Notes: generated from the sequence alone by a model not told the origin. A stretch of DNA of 64,000 nt from Natrialba magadii ATCC 43099 (GCF_000025625.1 NC_013922.1:1984001-2048000); one strand, 5' to 3'. Positions 1 through 8,648 are shown, counted from the stretch's first letter. Translations and numbers: made by a program.

Positions 1-4
1 GCAA

Positions 5-427
5 ATGAGGCAGACAGTCGACCCCGACTTCGAGTTCGACCGCGGACCCGTGCTCTGGGGAGCGATTGCAGTCGTGATCCTGGGGTTCGCCGTGAACTTT
101 CTCCTGAATCGACCGCTGTGGCTCGTTCTGGTCGCGCTGGTCGGCGGTGGCGTTGCGGCCGCCCGGAGTGACTTCTACGAGGTCCCGGCCAACAACGGCG
201 CTGTCGCAGCAGTCCTCGGAACGCTCGTATTGATTCCGTTTCTGGCGTTCGCACGCGTCTCCTGGTTGTTCGGTATCGAGGGCAGCGGGGATACGCTATT
301 TCTTTCGGCTGTTCTCGGTCTTGCCTGGGTCGCCATCGTCCTCATCGTGCTCGCGCCGCTCGGATACGTTGGCGGGATGCTGGTCGATATAATCCGTCGC
401 CGGGTCGGTGGACCGATCGGTTACTGA
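5..427 (+). CDS. Haloarchaeal small membrane protein (DUF5518-like)
   Basis: A 140-residue protein with a short acidic N-terminus followed by four hydrophobic stretches (about residues 18-34, 39-52, 65-84 and 98-125) and a basic C-terminal tail (IIRRR), so it should lie in the cytoplasmic membrane. The organisation (small, four helices, glycine-rich turns such as GGGVAAARS) resembles haloarchaeal DUF5518-type proteins; this assignment is by general appearance and no function is known. The ATG at base 5 is the first visible start, but the window begins just upstream so a longer N-terminus cannot be excluded. No partner gene is visible on its left. Confidence 0.75.
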   Translation: MRQTVDPDFEFDRGPVLWGAIAVVILGFAVNFLLNRPLWLVLVALVGGGVAAARSDFYEVPANNGAVAAVLGTLVLIPFLAFARVSWLFGIEGSGDTLFLSAVLGLAWVAIVLIVLAPLGYVGGMLVDIIRRRVGGPIGY

Positions 428-607
428 TCACGACGTAGTTCGTGCCCTTCCAGCCACTGCTTTCGTGTCCTTCCAGTCACCGCTTCCAACTTTGGGTCGG
501 GTCCCCAACTCCACCCCCACTCTTGCTCTCCTGTCTCCGCTTATCCCCGCGCTCCCCGCTCACTACGATAGCATCCTTTTTCGGCTCCGTTTCCCTACAC
601 TTGTCCG

Positions 608-1000
608 ATGTCGGAGCCAGACGTCACAGGCGACTCGGCCGGTGGGGGAAAGCCGGAGAGCAATGGGACCGGCACCAGCACCGGGACCAGCACCAGCACC
701 AGCACCGGGACCAGCACCAGCACCGGCACCGACCCCGACACCGAAGCCGCCGCCAACCGCCACGTCGTCTACGTACTCGAGTGCGCCGACGGCTCGCTTT
801 ACACCGGCTACACGACCGACCTCGAAAGACGGGTCGCCGAACACAACGCGGGTGAGGGTGCGAAGTACACCCGCGGGCGAACGCCAGTCGAGGTCTGCTA
901 TCACGAGCGCTACGAGACGCGTTCGGCCGCCATGTCTCGTGAGTACGAGATCAAGCAGTTGACCCGCACACAGAAGGAGCGACTCGTTGGCCTCGAGTGA
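608..1000 (+). CDS. GIY-YIG domain protein (UPF0213-like)
   Basis: A 130-residue protein whose C-terminal 80 residues form a GIY-YIG nuclease-like domain: [17 protein letters not shown] gives the two signature strands, followed by the conserved arginine in ERRVAEHN and the KYT/EVCYHE core. Such stand-alone domains (UPF0213 type) are common in haloarchaea and their substrate is unknown. The first 45 residues are a low-complexity Gly/Thr/Ser stretch encoded by a near-perfect tandem of ggcaccagcacc-like units, probably a disordered tail. ATG at 608 is the first start upstream of this tail. The stop codon TGA overlaps the first base of a palindromic repeat element at 1000-1080. Confidence 0.85.
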   Translation: MSEPDVTGDSAGGGKPESNGTGTSTGTSTSTSTGTSTSTGTDPDTEAAANRHVVYVLECADGSLYTGYTTDLERRVAEHNAGEGAKYTRGRTPVEVCYHERYETRSAAMSREYEIKQLTRTQKERLVGLE

Positions 1001-1080
1001 TACGGTCTGCTGTAACGGCTACCGGCCTGACCGCAGGATGGCTCGCGGTGGGGCCGGAAATGAGTTACAGTAGTCCGTAT
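1000..1080. repeat. Palindromic MITE-like element, family 1, copy 1
   Basis: An 81-base element bounded by imperfect terminal inverted repeats: ATACGGTCTGCTGTAAC at the left and GTTACAGTAGTCCGTAT at the right. Its reverse complement aligns along its full length with the element at 6936-7017, sharing the inner block TCATTTCCGG and CCGCGA. The left end overlaps the stop codon of the GIY-YIG gene. No open reading frame is contained. It may be a non-autonomous mobile element, a transcription terminator, or both. Confidence 0.75.
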
Positions 1081-1326
1081 GAGGCCCCGATTGTGGTGCA
1101 CTTCGAGTCCGGGAGTCGGTCGCCACAGGTGAGTTCGGAAAACAGCCATGAGACGACCCGATCTCTTTGGAAACCCACCGGTGAGCGTTCGTTGCCCGCG
1201 GCTACTGCCCACCGTCGAACGGCGTCCGGACTGCTCCGCAATCGACGCAATCGTGGTCTTCAGATAGTATTTCTTGGAACCTCTTCGAAAAATAGATAGT
1301 GTCGGTTGCTGTCCGTACGGACGATA
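1081..1326. other. Intergenic region with likely promoter for the downstream gene
   Basis: No supported gene lies here. The last 45 bases contain an AT-rich stretch (gaaaaatagatag, about 1286-1298) roughly 30 bases before the ATG at 1327, a position expected for a haloarchaeal TATA element of a leaderless transcript. The rest shows nothing recognisable. Confidence 0.4.
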
Positions 1327-2400
1327 ATGGACATTGACGGTCTCAAACAGCCGGAGTATACTGGCGAGAATCGCTGCCTGCCGTGTACGCTGGTCAACCT
1401 GGCGATTGCTGCGGTTGCTGGCTGGCTCGTCGCTCGGAAACACAGGGCCGCTGGCGTCCTCGCGCTTGCTGTCTCGGCTGCGATAATCTACGTTCGTGGC
1501 TATCTCGTCCCCGGAACACCGACGTTGACCAAACGGTATCTGCCGGCCGACGTATTACGCCTGTTTGGCAAGGAGCAGGACCCCGAGATCGCTGGCGGTT
1601 TCCAGGGCGTCGATGCCGGTACGGTCTCGAGCGGAGCCGACATCGACTTGCTGACCGACGAGCAGATCGGTATCGACACCACTGATGCTCACGCTGGTGT
1701 TGACACGACCGACCCAGACGACGCGACCGACTACTTCGATGCGCTGGTTGATCCGCCCGGACCCGACGCAACGGTGCAGTCTGAACCGCCCGCTCACTAT
1801 GTCGACGGCGATGGCGACGGTGACGGTGACGGTGACGGCGACGGTGACGGCGACGGCGACGGTGGTTCCGATTTCGGAGCCATCGACCTCGAGGCGTACT
1901 TCCTCGAGCACGAGGTCCTTGAGCCCTGCGAGGACATCGATGGTCTCTGTCTCACCGCAGCATTCGACCGAGTCTGGTTCAACGAGATCGACGCTGTTGA
2001 CGTGGAATCCATCGAGCTTGCCGACGTCGTCGAGGCATTCGGCTTCGAGGCCGACCTCGACGAGTTGGACTTCGAGCCTCACGGTGATGGCCTGATGCTC
2101 CAGGCAAACCGTCAGGCCGTTGGACGGTGGCCCTCCCGGACGGCGTTACTCGCCGATGTCGCCGCGAGCCGCACCCTCGCGGAGTGGATGCCCGATTGGG
2201 ACACACACGACCCACAGCTGAAGGGCGAGATCTGTAATGCGCTCCGAGTATTCTTAGAGGAGTGTCCGACCGGCGGCGACGTACACATCACGGAGGGGGT
2301 TGTCGAGTCCTGCTGTAGCTCCCACGACGTGATCGCCGTGATCTGCGAGAAGTCAGGCGATCGGCTGTTCGAGCATCGCATCGACGCGGACGAGGCCTAA
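1327..2400 (+). CDS. Haloarchaeal membrane-anchored acidic protein of unknown function
   Basis: A 357-residue protein beginning at the ATG at 1327; an in-frame TTG 21 bases upstream is less likely. Residues 1-20 contain a CLPC pair, followed by two hydrophobic segments (about 22-37 and 41-60) that should anchor it in the membrane. The middle is strongly acidic and contains a Gly-Asp run encoded by gacggc/gacggt hexamers (about 1801-1863). The C-terminal 160 residues are predicted globular and contain several cysteines (CEDIDGLC, ECPTGGD, SCCSSHD) that could bind metal. I do not recognise a named family. The TAA stop abuts a family 1 palindromic element. Confidence 0.75.
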   Translation: MDIDGLKQPEYTGENRCLPCTLVNLAIAAVAGWLVARKHRAAGVLALAVSAAIIYVRGYLVPGTPTLTKRYLPADVLRLFGKEQDPEIAGGFQGVDAGTVSSGADIDLLTDEQIGIDTTDAHAGVDTTDPDDATDYFDALVDPPGPDATVQSEPPAHYVDGDGDGDGDGDGDGDGDGDGGSDFGAIDLEAYFLEHEVLEPCEDIDGLCLTAAFDRVWFNEIDAVDVESIELADVVEAFGFEADLDELDFEPHGDGLMLQANRQAVGRWPSRTALLADVAASRTLAEWMPDWDTHDPQLKGEICNALRVFLEECPTGGDVHITEGVVESCCSSHDVIAVICEKSGDRLFEHRIDADEA

Positions 2401-2483
2401 TACGGACTGCCATACCGACGTTTCAGTTCGACCGTCGCCGTATTGCAGTTGGGCCGGCAATGATGTCCAGTAAACTGTCTGCG
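2400..2483. repeat. Palindromic MITE-like element, family 1, degenerate copy
   Basis: Starts with ATACGGACTGC immediately at the stop codon of the preceding gene and, read on the minus strand, carries a TTTACTG end followed by a CATCATTGCCGGCCCAACTGC inner block that matches the two better-preserved copies at 1000-1080 and 6936-7017 with substitutions and small indels. The right terminus is less well preserved, so the end coordinate is approximate. Confidence 0.55.
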
Positions 2484-2515
2484 TTGCGTTCGTCTCGTGT
2501 TGAACCGGTCGTCGG

Positions 2516-3109
2516 TCAATCGTCGCCGGCCGCCCGCGTCGACGTAACGCTGGGATCGATGAACGCGTACTCGGTGAGGCTCCACCCAAGTTTTTCCACC
2601 CGCTCCTGCAGGTCGGTGTCGCGGAACCGACGCCCGTCGATCGCGTCAGGATCCTTCTCGAACTTCTTATTCGCATTGCGAAGGCCGACCTGGTGGGGCA
2701 GTACCCAGCCGTGGACGCCCCGGACCGTGATCCGTAGGTGGTCGAGTGTCGACCCATAACTGCCGCCGCCGGCAGTCGCAAGCAGGCCGACGGTGGTGTC
2801 TTCGTACTCGTCCCAGCCACAGTAGTCGTGAAAGTTCTTCAGCGCGCCCGAGTACGAGCCGTGGTAGACCGGTGTGCCGAGTGCCACGGCGTCTGCCTCC
2901 CGCATGAGGGCCTTCACCTCCTGTTCGTCACCCTGTTCGTCGACGTTGGGATCGTAGAGCGGCAGGTCGTACTCGCGGAGGTCGAGCAGCGTCGTTTCGG
3001 CACCGGCCTCAGCAGCTGCTCGCAGGGCGTACTGCAGCGCGGTTCGCGTGTAACTCTCGTCGCGGAGGCTCCCGCTAACCGCGAGGACGGAGGGTGTGGA
3101 GCGACTCAT
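2516..3109 (-). CDS. NADPH-dependent FMN reductase family protein
   Basis: A 197-residue flavodoxin-fold protein. The N-terminal segment SVLAVSGSLRDESYTRTAL is the phosphate-binding loop of NADPH-dependent FMN reductases, and residues GTPVYHGSYSGALKNFHDY form the second flavin-binding loop. Family members reduce flavins, quinones or azo compounds with NAD(P)H in the cytoplasm; the substrate here is unknown. The ATG at 3109 is chosen; an in-frame TTG at 3136 only adds a non-conserved tail. It stands alone, convergent with the gene on its left and divergent from the phosphohexomutase gene. Confidence 0.88.
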   Translation of the reverse strand: MSRSTPSVLAVSGSLRDESYTRTALQYALRAAAEAGAETTLLDLREYDLPLYDPNVDEQGDEQEVKALMREADAVALGTPVYHGSYSGALKNFHDYCGWDEYEDTTVGLLATAGGGSYGSTLDHLRITVRGVHGWVLPHQVGLRNANKKFEKDPDAIDGRRFRDTDLQERVEKLGWSLTEYAFIDPSVTSTRAAGDD

Positions 3110-3268
3110 TGGTCGACCTAATGTGAACTGGCCCAATGTGCGTGTCGCTTCGATGCGCGTGGGGCCCTCGTCTGGAACCTGCGCACGGATGGTCTCTCTC
3201 CCACCCTACCGTCTCGACCAGTGGACTGCAGCGTCGCTTTTTTCGCACCCGGCGGTGAGTCCACGCCT

Positions 3269-4780
3269 ATGGACGCCATCACGTTCGGCACCGACGGCTG
3301 GCGAGCGACACTCGAGACGTTCACGACGCCACGCGTCCGCATGGTCGGCCAGGGCGTCGCAACGTACCTCGCTGACGAGGGTCGGGACGCCCCCGTCGTC
3401 GTCGGGTACGACGCCCGCGAGAGTTCGCGTGGCTTCGCCGAAGAACTCGCCAGAGTGCTGTGTGCGAACGGCTTCGACGTGTTGCTCCCCGAGCGAGACT
3501 GTCCGACGCCGCTCGTGGCTCACGCGATCGTTGAGCGCGACCTCGCCGGTGGCCTTGCGATTACGGCCTCGCACAATCCGCCGGAGTACAACGGCGTGAA
3601 GTTCATTCCACATACCGGCGCGCCGGCACTTCCAGAAGTCACGGACGCGATTGCCGACCGTCTTGCGGAACCGGACCCACTCCCCGAATCCGAGCACGGC
3701 ACCGTCCGGGAGGTTGATCTCGAGACACCACACGCCGATGCGGTGTTCGATCTCGTCGGGTCGATTACCGCGGGCGATGATAGCGCTATCAGCCACAGCG
3801 ACACCGATTCACGTGACAGCACGGCCGGCGACACCGATTCACGTGACAGCAAGGCCGGGGACAGCGCGCCCGACGACGCAATCATCGAATCGGACTTCAC
3901 CGTCGCCTACGACGCCATGCACGGCAGCGGCCGCGGCGTCACGGACGCCGCCCTCGAGCGCGCCGGCCTCACTGTCGAACGCCTGCGCTGTGAGCGTGAC
4001 CCCGATTTCGGCGGCGGCGCACCCGAACCGGCCGCGGAGCACCTCACCGAACTGATCGACCGCGTCACCGACCCCAATAGTGCGCCCGTCCTCGGCCTCG
4101 CAAACGACGGCGACGCCGACCGCCTCGCCATCGTCACACCTGCCCGCGGCTACCTCGACGAGAACCTCTTTTTCGCCGCGCTGTACGAGTACCTACTCGA
4201 GTCCGACGCTGGCTCGGCGGTCCGCTCGGTCTCGACGACGTACCTCATCGACCGCGTCGCCGAGGCACACGCTGAGGCTGTCCACGAGGTCCCGGTCGGT
4301 TTCAAATGGGTCGCACAGGCGATGGCCGACCACGACGCCCTCGTCGGCGGCGAGGAGTCCGGCGGCTTCACCGTCCGCGGACACGTCCGCGAGAAAGACG
4401 GCGTCCTCGTGGCGCTGCTCGCAGCCGCCATGCACGCCGCGGAACCGATCGACGACCGGGTCGACCGACTGCTCGACACCCACGGCACCGTCGTGCAAGA
4501 CAAGATCAGCGTCGACTGTCCCGACGAAGAGAAGGGTCGTGTACTCGGTGCACTCGAGTCCGAAATTCCCGAGACTGTTGCCGGCACGACGGTTGCGGAC
4601 GTGAACACTGCGGATGGATTCAAGCTGCTACTCGAGGACGGCTCGTGGCTACTCGTTCGGCCGAGCGGGACGGAGCCCGTGTTACGTGTTTATGCGGAGG
4701 CCGAGACGGACGAGCGTGTAGCGACGCTACTCGACGCTGGCGAGTCGTTGGTCGAACCGCTCGTCGAGTCACGCGGCTAA
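3269..4780 (+). CDS. Phosphomannomutase/phosphoglucomutase family
   Basis: A 503-residue alpha-D-phosphohexomutase that interconverts hexose 1- and 6-phosphates. All four signature sites are present: the phosphoserine loop TASHNPPEYNG (Ser101), the magnesium loop NDGDADR, the sugar loop GGEESGGF and the phosphate-binding loop RPSGTEP near the C-terminus. Glucose, mannose or glucosamine specificity cannot be decided. ATG at 3269 is preferred over an upstream in-frame start at 3221 because FGTDGWRA begins the conserved fold. Unusual: about residues 171-207 are an acidic low-complexity insert containing two tandem copies of a DTDSRDS unit, encoded by an almost exact 30-base direct repeat, between the first two domains. 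Confidence 0.93.
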   Translation: MDAITFGTDGWRATLETFTTPRVRMVGQGVATYLADEGRDAPVVVGYDARESSRGFAEELARVLCANGFDVLLPERDCPTPLVAHAIVERDLAGGLAITASHNPPEYNGVKFIPHTGAPALPEVTDAIADRLAEPDPLPESEHGTVREVDLETPHADAVFDLVGSITAGDDSAISHSDTDSRDSTAGDTDSRDSKAGDSAPDDAIIESDFTVAYDAMHGSGRGVTDAALERAGLTVERLRCERDPDFGGGAPEPAAEHLTELIDRVTDPNSAPVLGLANDGDADRLAIVTPARGYLDENLFFAALYEYLLESDAGSAVRSVSTTYLIDRVAEAHAEAVHEVPVGFKWVAQAMADHDALVGGEESGGFTVRGHVREKDGVLVALLAAAMHAAEPIDDRVDRLLDTHGTVVQDKISVDCPDEEKGRVLGALESEIPETVAGTTVADVNTADGFKLLLEDGSWLLVRPSGTEPVLRVYAEAETDERVATLLDAGESLVEPLVESRG

Positions 4781-4866
4781 GCGATTGGGCCGGTGACCAG
4801 TTAGCCGGCGGGCTGGTTGCGTGTTCCGGGCTTGTACTTACCGGTCCTGTCGTCGATAGGTCAAAC

Positions 4867-5277
4867 ATGGATAGTCGACGCGAGGATGCCGCCTACACCG
4901 AACTGGATCCCGACACCTGGCACCAGAACGACGGGGGCAACTACTACATCGACTGCCCCGAGTGTGGTTCGGCGGCGACGCTGATGAACGTGGTCCAGCA
5001 CGGCCGCTGTAACGGGTATCTCGACCAGCGAGAGGGGGAGACTGAACTCGACGAGGAGGCGATGGGCTGTACGGCGAGGCTCTGGTTCGAACTCGGCTAC
5101 GTTTCGGATCCAGAGCCTGCGGACGAGACGGCGGCTGGTGACGATGCAGTCGCTGGTGATGCCACAGCGAATGCCGATCAGGATACGGAGACGAGTGTCG
5201 AGACGGGCAACGGTGTGCCAGCAGAAGGAGAACCTGCGGGCGCGGACGGAACGGTCGACGAGAGCCAGGAGAACTGA
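4867..5277 (+). CDS. Haloarchaeal zinc-finger protein of unknown function
   Basis: A 136-residue acidic protein starting at ATG 4867. Residues 25-65 contain CPECG, a further cysteine in HGRCNGYL and one in MGCTARLWFELGY, a pattern suggesting a single zinc site. The C-terminal 50 residues are low-complexity Ala/Asp/Glu/Gly. The fold and function are not recognised. It follows the phosphohexomutase gene on the same strand after an 86-base gap that contains tcgataggtcaaac just before the start, so an independent promoter is possible. Confidence 0.75.
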   Translation: MDSRREDAAYTELDPDTWHQNDGGNYYIDCPECGSAATLMNVVQHGRCNGYLDQREGETELDEEAMGCTARLWFELGYVSDPEPADETAAGDDAVAGDATANADQDTETSVETGNGVPAEGEPAGADGTVDESQEN

Positions 5278-5297
5278 CCTACCTCTCCCTCTCGGTC

Positions 5298-5352
5298 AGT
5301 CGCCTTCACTCGTCGGCCGCCTCACTCATTAGTCGCCTTCACTCGTCGGCCG
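5298..5352. repeat. 22-base direct repeat between convergent genes
   Basis: Two identical copies of a 22-base sequence beginning AGTCGCCTTCACTCG (5298-5319 and 5331-5352), with a 33-base period, lie between the ends of two convergent genes. A third, diverged partial copy (cactcgtcagtcgtc) follows. No function is apparent. Confidence 0.7.
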
Positions 5353-5361
5353 GCCCACTCG

Positions 5362-5874
5362 TCAGTCGTCAATTCGCCGTGCCGGAACACCAACTACTGT
5401 CGCGCCGGCCTCAACGTCGTCGGTGACGACCGACCCCGCACCGACGGCAGCATCCTCACCGATCGTGATATCGCCGAGCAGCGTCGCGTTCGCACCGATC
5501 TTCACACCGTCTTCGACCGTCGGGTGTCGCTTCACCGGCTCGTTCGTATCACCGCCAAGCGTGACGCCGTGGTACATGTGCACGTCGTCGCCGACTTCGG
5601 CGGTTTCGCCGATGACGACGCCCATCCCGTGATCGATCGTCACTCGTCGTCCAACCGTCGCGGCGGGGTGGACCTCGACGCCCGTCAAAAGTCGCACGAG
5701 ATGCGACAGGAGTCGAGCGAGCAGTCGAAAACCGCTGTTCCAGAGCCGGTGGGTGACTCTGTGCCCCCAGACGGCGTGGACTCCGGGATAGGTGAGCGCG
5801 ACCTCGAGACACCGTCGCGCGGCCGGATCCCGGTCGCACATCGCCCGCGTGTCCTCACGCAGTCGTCCGATCAT
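5362..5874 (-). CDS. cysE: Serine O-acetyltransferase
   Basis: A 170-residue protein of the short CysE/EpsC type, which acetylates L-serine to O-acetylserine, the first step of cysteine synthesis from sulfide. The N-terminal half is helical ([24 protein letters not shown]) and the C-terminal half is a left-handed beta helix of hexapeptide repeats, including the catalytic region [18 protein letters not shown] and HGVTLGG. The archaeal-length protein lacks the long N-terminal domain of enteric CysE. No cysteine synthase gene is next to it. Confidence 0.93.
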   Translation of the reverse strand: MIGRLREDTRAMCDRDPAARRCLEVALTYPGVHAVWGHRVTHRLWNSGFRLLARLLSHLVRLLTGVEVHPAATVGRRVTIDHGMGVVIGETAEVGDDVHMYHGVTLGGDTNEPVKRHPTVEDGVKIGANATLLGDITIGEDAAVGAGSVVTDDVEAGATVVGVPARRIDD

Positions 5875-6181
5875 CTACCAGTAGCCTCCGTGCTGCCGCC
5901 GAGACGGTTCGGCCGCCCATCCTGGTGGTCGGCTACTATCGCTCGCTTGCGTGTGCCATCGACAACACCGGCGCTCGGCGTGTCGTGGTCGATTCCTGCC
6001 GGTACACGCGCGGTCGCCGGAGACAACCATACGCCACTCTATATCGGTATCCTGCCTAAAAGGTTCGATTCGACTGCTCTTCGGGGCCGTGTACCGGTTC
6101 TCACAGTTGGTCCCACTCACCGACGCGGTATTCACTTACCCGCTCACTCTCTCCTGTACCGTGCCGATACGCACTCCCTTC
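5875..6181. other. Intergenic region without a recognisable gene
   Basis: About 300 bases between the cysE start and the 3' end of the phosphoesterase gene. Frames in both directions give only arginine- and serine-rich shadow translations. An AT-rich patch near 6035-6065 (tatatcggtatcctgcctaaaaggttc) could hold the cysE promoter but is far from its start. Confidence 0.4.
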
Positions 6182-6850
6182 TCACTTCCCTCGCGCAAGT
6201 CGGCTCCCGATTCGCTCCGGTAGCCCTACCTCCCCGACTTCCTCTTGCACCGTCTCTACGTCGTACTCGACACGATGCGTCTCGACGGTCATCGCCGCCA
6301 GATCGACGACCGCGTAGCCCGCCCGCGGATCACCATCTCGTGGCTGGCCGACGCTCCCGGGATTGACAACGATCCCCTCAGCGAAGCGTTCGACCCCTTG
6401 TACGTGCGTGTGGCCGAGCACCAGCACGTCCTCTTCGTCGAGTAACTGCGCCGAGAAGTCCTTGGGATACGTGTACCGCGAGTAGCGCTGTGGATCGTCG
6501 GGATGCCCATGGACAAGCTTGATGCGCCCGTCGCACTCGAGTCGCTCCGTCGGCAACCCCTCGAGCCATGCACACTGCCCTTCCGTCAGTTGGGAGCGGG
6601 CGTACTCGACGCCTGCCTGCGCCATCCCGTTGAACCGGAACGGCGTCTCGCCGGCGACAGCGGCGTCGTGGTTCCCGAGCACGGTTGGGACGTCTCGCTC
6701 GCGCAGTTCGTCGACGCAGTCTCCCGGCCAGGGGTTGTAGCCGACGACGTCGCCGGCACAGCAGAGTTCGTCGACCGGTGGCATGTCCGCGAGGACCGTC
6801 TCGAGGGCGACCCGATTCCCGTGGACGTCCGAGATGAGACCGACCTTCAT
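6182..6850 (-). CDS. Metallophosphoesterase (YfcE/MJ0936-like)
   Basis: A 222-residue calcineurin-like phosphoesterase. The five metal-binding motifs are visible in order: ISDVHGN, AGDVVGY, LGNHDA, HGHP and LGHTHVQ, followed by the family-typical NPGSVGQPRDGDPR. Relatives hydrolyse phosphodiester or phosphomonoester substrates in the cytoplasm using two divalent metals; the natural substrate is unknown. Start ATG at 6850 gives MKVGLISDVHGN, the usual family N-terminus. It is followed downstream (on its 5' side) by a palindromic repeat and the purO gene in the same orientation, but the 166-base gap argues against one operon. Confidence 0.92.
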   Translation of the reverse strand: MKVGLISDVHGNRVALETVLADMPPVDELCCAGDVVGYNPWPGDCVDELRERDVPTVLGNHDAAVAGETPFRFNGMAQAGVEYARSQLTEGQCAWLEGLPTERLECDGRIKLVHGHPDDPQRYSRYTYPKDFSAQLLDEEDVLVLGHTHVQGVERFAEGIVVNPGSVGQPRDGDPRAGYAVVDLAAMTVETHRVEYDVETVQEEVGEVGLPERIGSRLARGK

Positions 6851-6935
6851 GGCAGTTACTCACCATTCACTGTCGCGAGACAGTTGTAGGTTGCTCACGC
6901 AGCGCACAATAGACAGCGTCGGGCAGCGCCGCCTC

Positions 6936-7017
6936 ATACGGTTTACTGTAAGTCATTTCCGGCGCAACCGCGATCCAGGCGGCAGTTGCACCGGTAAATC
7001 GTTACAGCAATCCGTAT
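6936..7017. repeat. Palindromic MITE-like element, family 1, copy 2
   Basis: An 82-base element with terminal inverted repeats ATACGGTTTACTGTAA and CGTTACAGCAATCCGTAT. It aligns end to end with the reverse complement of the copy at 1000-1080. Its right terminus overlaps the TGA stop codon of purO (minus strand), just as the other two copies sit on or at a stop codon. Confidence 0.75.
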
Positions 7018-7613
7018 CAGTCCCCGTTCTCGATCGCCGTTTCGAAGCCGTCCTCGGTTCGGGAAACCCCTGCCGCACACACTGCGTGTTCGAACTCGAG
7101 TGCGTAGCTCTCGCTGGCTGCCGCCGTAGCACTCTCGGCATCGAACTCGATCGGTTCCGGTGTGTCCTTCTCGTAGGTCGCCACGAGCGTCGGTTCGTCG
7201 ACGGTCTCGACGAGCAGCGCGTCCTTGCGGACGGTACCGATCAGTGCCTCGCCATCGTCAGTGATCGTCGCCGCTATCCGCGGCGTGTCGTAGTCGTCCT
7301 TCTCGTAGTCGAGCGCGAGCAGACTCTCCGCGAGCGCGTCCCGCGCGGGATAGCCCAACTCGAGTTTCTCCGCGATCGGGTCGACGTGCGAGCCGTTGCC
7401 GAAGGCGACCGTCTCGCCAGTCGGCGTCTCGACGACGCGCAGGCAGTTGTAGGAGACGTACGGGTTGTCGGTGTCCGGCGCATCCTCGGTCGGGCCGACA
7501 GTAAGCGCCTCAGCATCGTCTCGCGCAGTAATTGCTCGGTTCGGGAACGACCGGGAGGAGACGCGGTACGCGCCACCCTCCGGGCCAACGACGACGAATC
7601 GTCCGACGTACAT
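7017..7613 (-). CDS. purO: IMP cyclohydrolase, archaeal PurO type
   Basis: A 198-residue protein matching the archaeal IMP cyclohydrolase PurO, which closes formyl-AICAR to IMP in the last step of purine synthesis and is unrelated in sequence to bacterial PurH. Recognisable family segments are the N-terminal [46 protein letters not shown] and the C-terminal [29 protein letters not shown]. Length is normal. ATG at 7613 is preceded on the minus strand by an AT-rich accactattctc about 30 bases upstream. The stop codon overlaps a family 1 palindrome. Confidence 0.92.
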   Translation of the reverse strand: MYVGRFVVVGPEGGAYRVSSRSFPNRAITARDDAEALTVGPTEDAPDTDNPYVSYNCLRVVETPTGETVAFGNGSHVDPIAEKLELGYPARDALAESLLALDYEKDDYDTPRIAATITDDGEALIGTVRKDALLVETVDEPTLVATYEKDTPEPIEFDAESATAAASESYALEFEHAVCAAGVSRTEDGFETAIENGD

Positions 7614-7698
7614 ACTCGAATGTGCTCGGGTCGGGAGAATAGTGGTATCGGTTCGTGATCACACGAGTAGCGTACTCCCATCCGGTTTCCGTCTGCGG

Positions 7699-7707
7699 GT
7701 TTATATC
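7699..7707 (+). promoter_or_regulatory. TATA-like promoter element
   Basis: The sequence gtttatatc is centred about 27 bases before the GTG start at 7730, the expected spacing for a leaderless haloarchaeal transcript. It is the main reason for choosing that GTG. Confidence 0.55.
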
Positions 7708-7729
7708 ACATGCCGGAACGAACGGCGGT

Positions 7730-8515
7730 GTGACTACGGAAGACGAGTGTCTCGAGGCACTCCGGGAGGCTGCCGAACGACTTGGTGAGTCGCCGACGAA
7801 AGCACAGTACGAGGAACTCGGGCTGACACCCGCCTCTGCGACGATTATTCGAACGTGTGGTGGCTGGAACGACGCGAAGGAACGGGCCGGGCTCGAGACA
7901 TCGTACTCGAGGGGGTCTCGAGTAAGACGGAAGCCAGACGAGATCGAACTTCCCGAGGGACTGTCCTGGGATGCGCTCTCTGTGGATCAGCGGTGGCACT
8001 ACCGAAACACCGACTGGAACACGGAGCGGACGTTACGCCGCCGTTCTCGATTGCGATCCTGGCTCGACGAACAAAAGCGAGAACGCGGCTGTTCTCGGTG
8101 CGACGTGAACACTGCAGCCTGTCTCGATTTCCATCACGTCGATGCGACAACAAAACGGATGGCAGTCGGACGAATGGTAACCTTCGGATACGGCCGGGAC
8201 GCACTTCGAAACGAGATTGCAAAGTGTACCGTCGTCTGTGCGAATTGCCACCGAGCAATTCATCATACGCCACCGGAGCGAGAACTCCGGACATGGACGG
8301 ACAATCAAAAACGTGCTGCTGGCTGTAATCGATGCGGAGAATCGGACCCCGCCTGTTTAGACTTCCACCACGTAGGGGACGTGAAGGAGGCAACTGTCGC
8401 ACAACTGGTCGCAAACGACCAACCAAAAGAGCGAATCAGGGCTGAAATCGAGCGATGCCACGTTCTCTGTGCAAACTGTCATCGAAAGGAACACCACGAC
8501 TCGACGATGTGCTAA
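7730..8515 (+). CDS. Tandem HNH-type zinc-finger protein
   Basis: A 261-residue protein with three parts. Residues 1-55 resemble the homing-endonuclease-associated repeat (SPTKAQYEELGLTPASATIIRTCGGWNDAKERAGL). Residues about 107-179 and 187-257 are two copies of a diverged HNH module, each with CxxC, CLDFHHV and a second C(x)3-CANCHR pair. Both copies retain the FHHV and CHR signatures, so both may bind zinc and one or both could cut DNA; no target is known. GTG at 7730 is chosen for the promoter spacing and the conserved start TTEDECLEALREAAERLG; an upstream GTG at 7655 would add an unconserved tail. Confidence 0.85.
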   Translation: MTTEDECLEALREAAERLGESPTKAQYEELGLTPASATIIRTCGGWNDAKERAGLETSYSRGSRVRRKPDEIELPEGLSWDALSVDQRWHYRNTDWNTERTLRRRSRLRSWLDEQKRERGCSRCDVNTAACLDFHHVDATTKRMAVGRMVTFGYGRDALRNEIAKCTVVCANCHRAIHHTPPERELRTWTDNQKRAAGCNRCGESDPACLDFHHVGDVKEATVAQLVANDQPKERIRAEIERCHVLCANCHRKEHHDSTMC

Positions 8516-8648
8516 CAGCTTCCGACCTAGAGACTGTTAATCGAGTTCGTTCGAGAACGCGTTCGCGTTCGAGTTCGTAACACTCTAATACGAACCCCAA
8601 CTACAGACTGGTACGACGTTGGTAACTGACGCCGCCGGCGTCATGTCA
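8516..8648. other. Intergenic region upstream of the tRNA gene
   Basis: Contains an imperfect cluster of cgagttcg/gttcga words (8543-8576) that can pair with itself, and an AT-containing patch (cactctaatacgaa, 8581-8594) 60 bases before the tRNA that could be its promoter. Nothing else is recognisable. Confidence 0.35.

Noticed and set aside
4306-4866. Upstream extension of the zinc-finger protein frame
   Set aside because: This part of the open frame overlaps the phosphohexomutase gene and is arginine-rich, typical of a shadow frame. The real start is ATG 4867.
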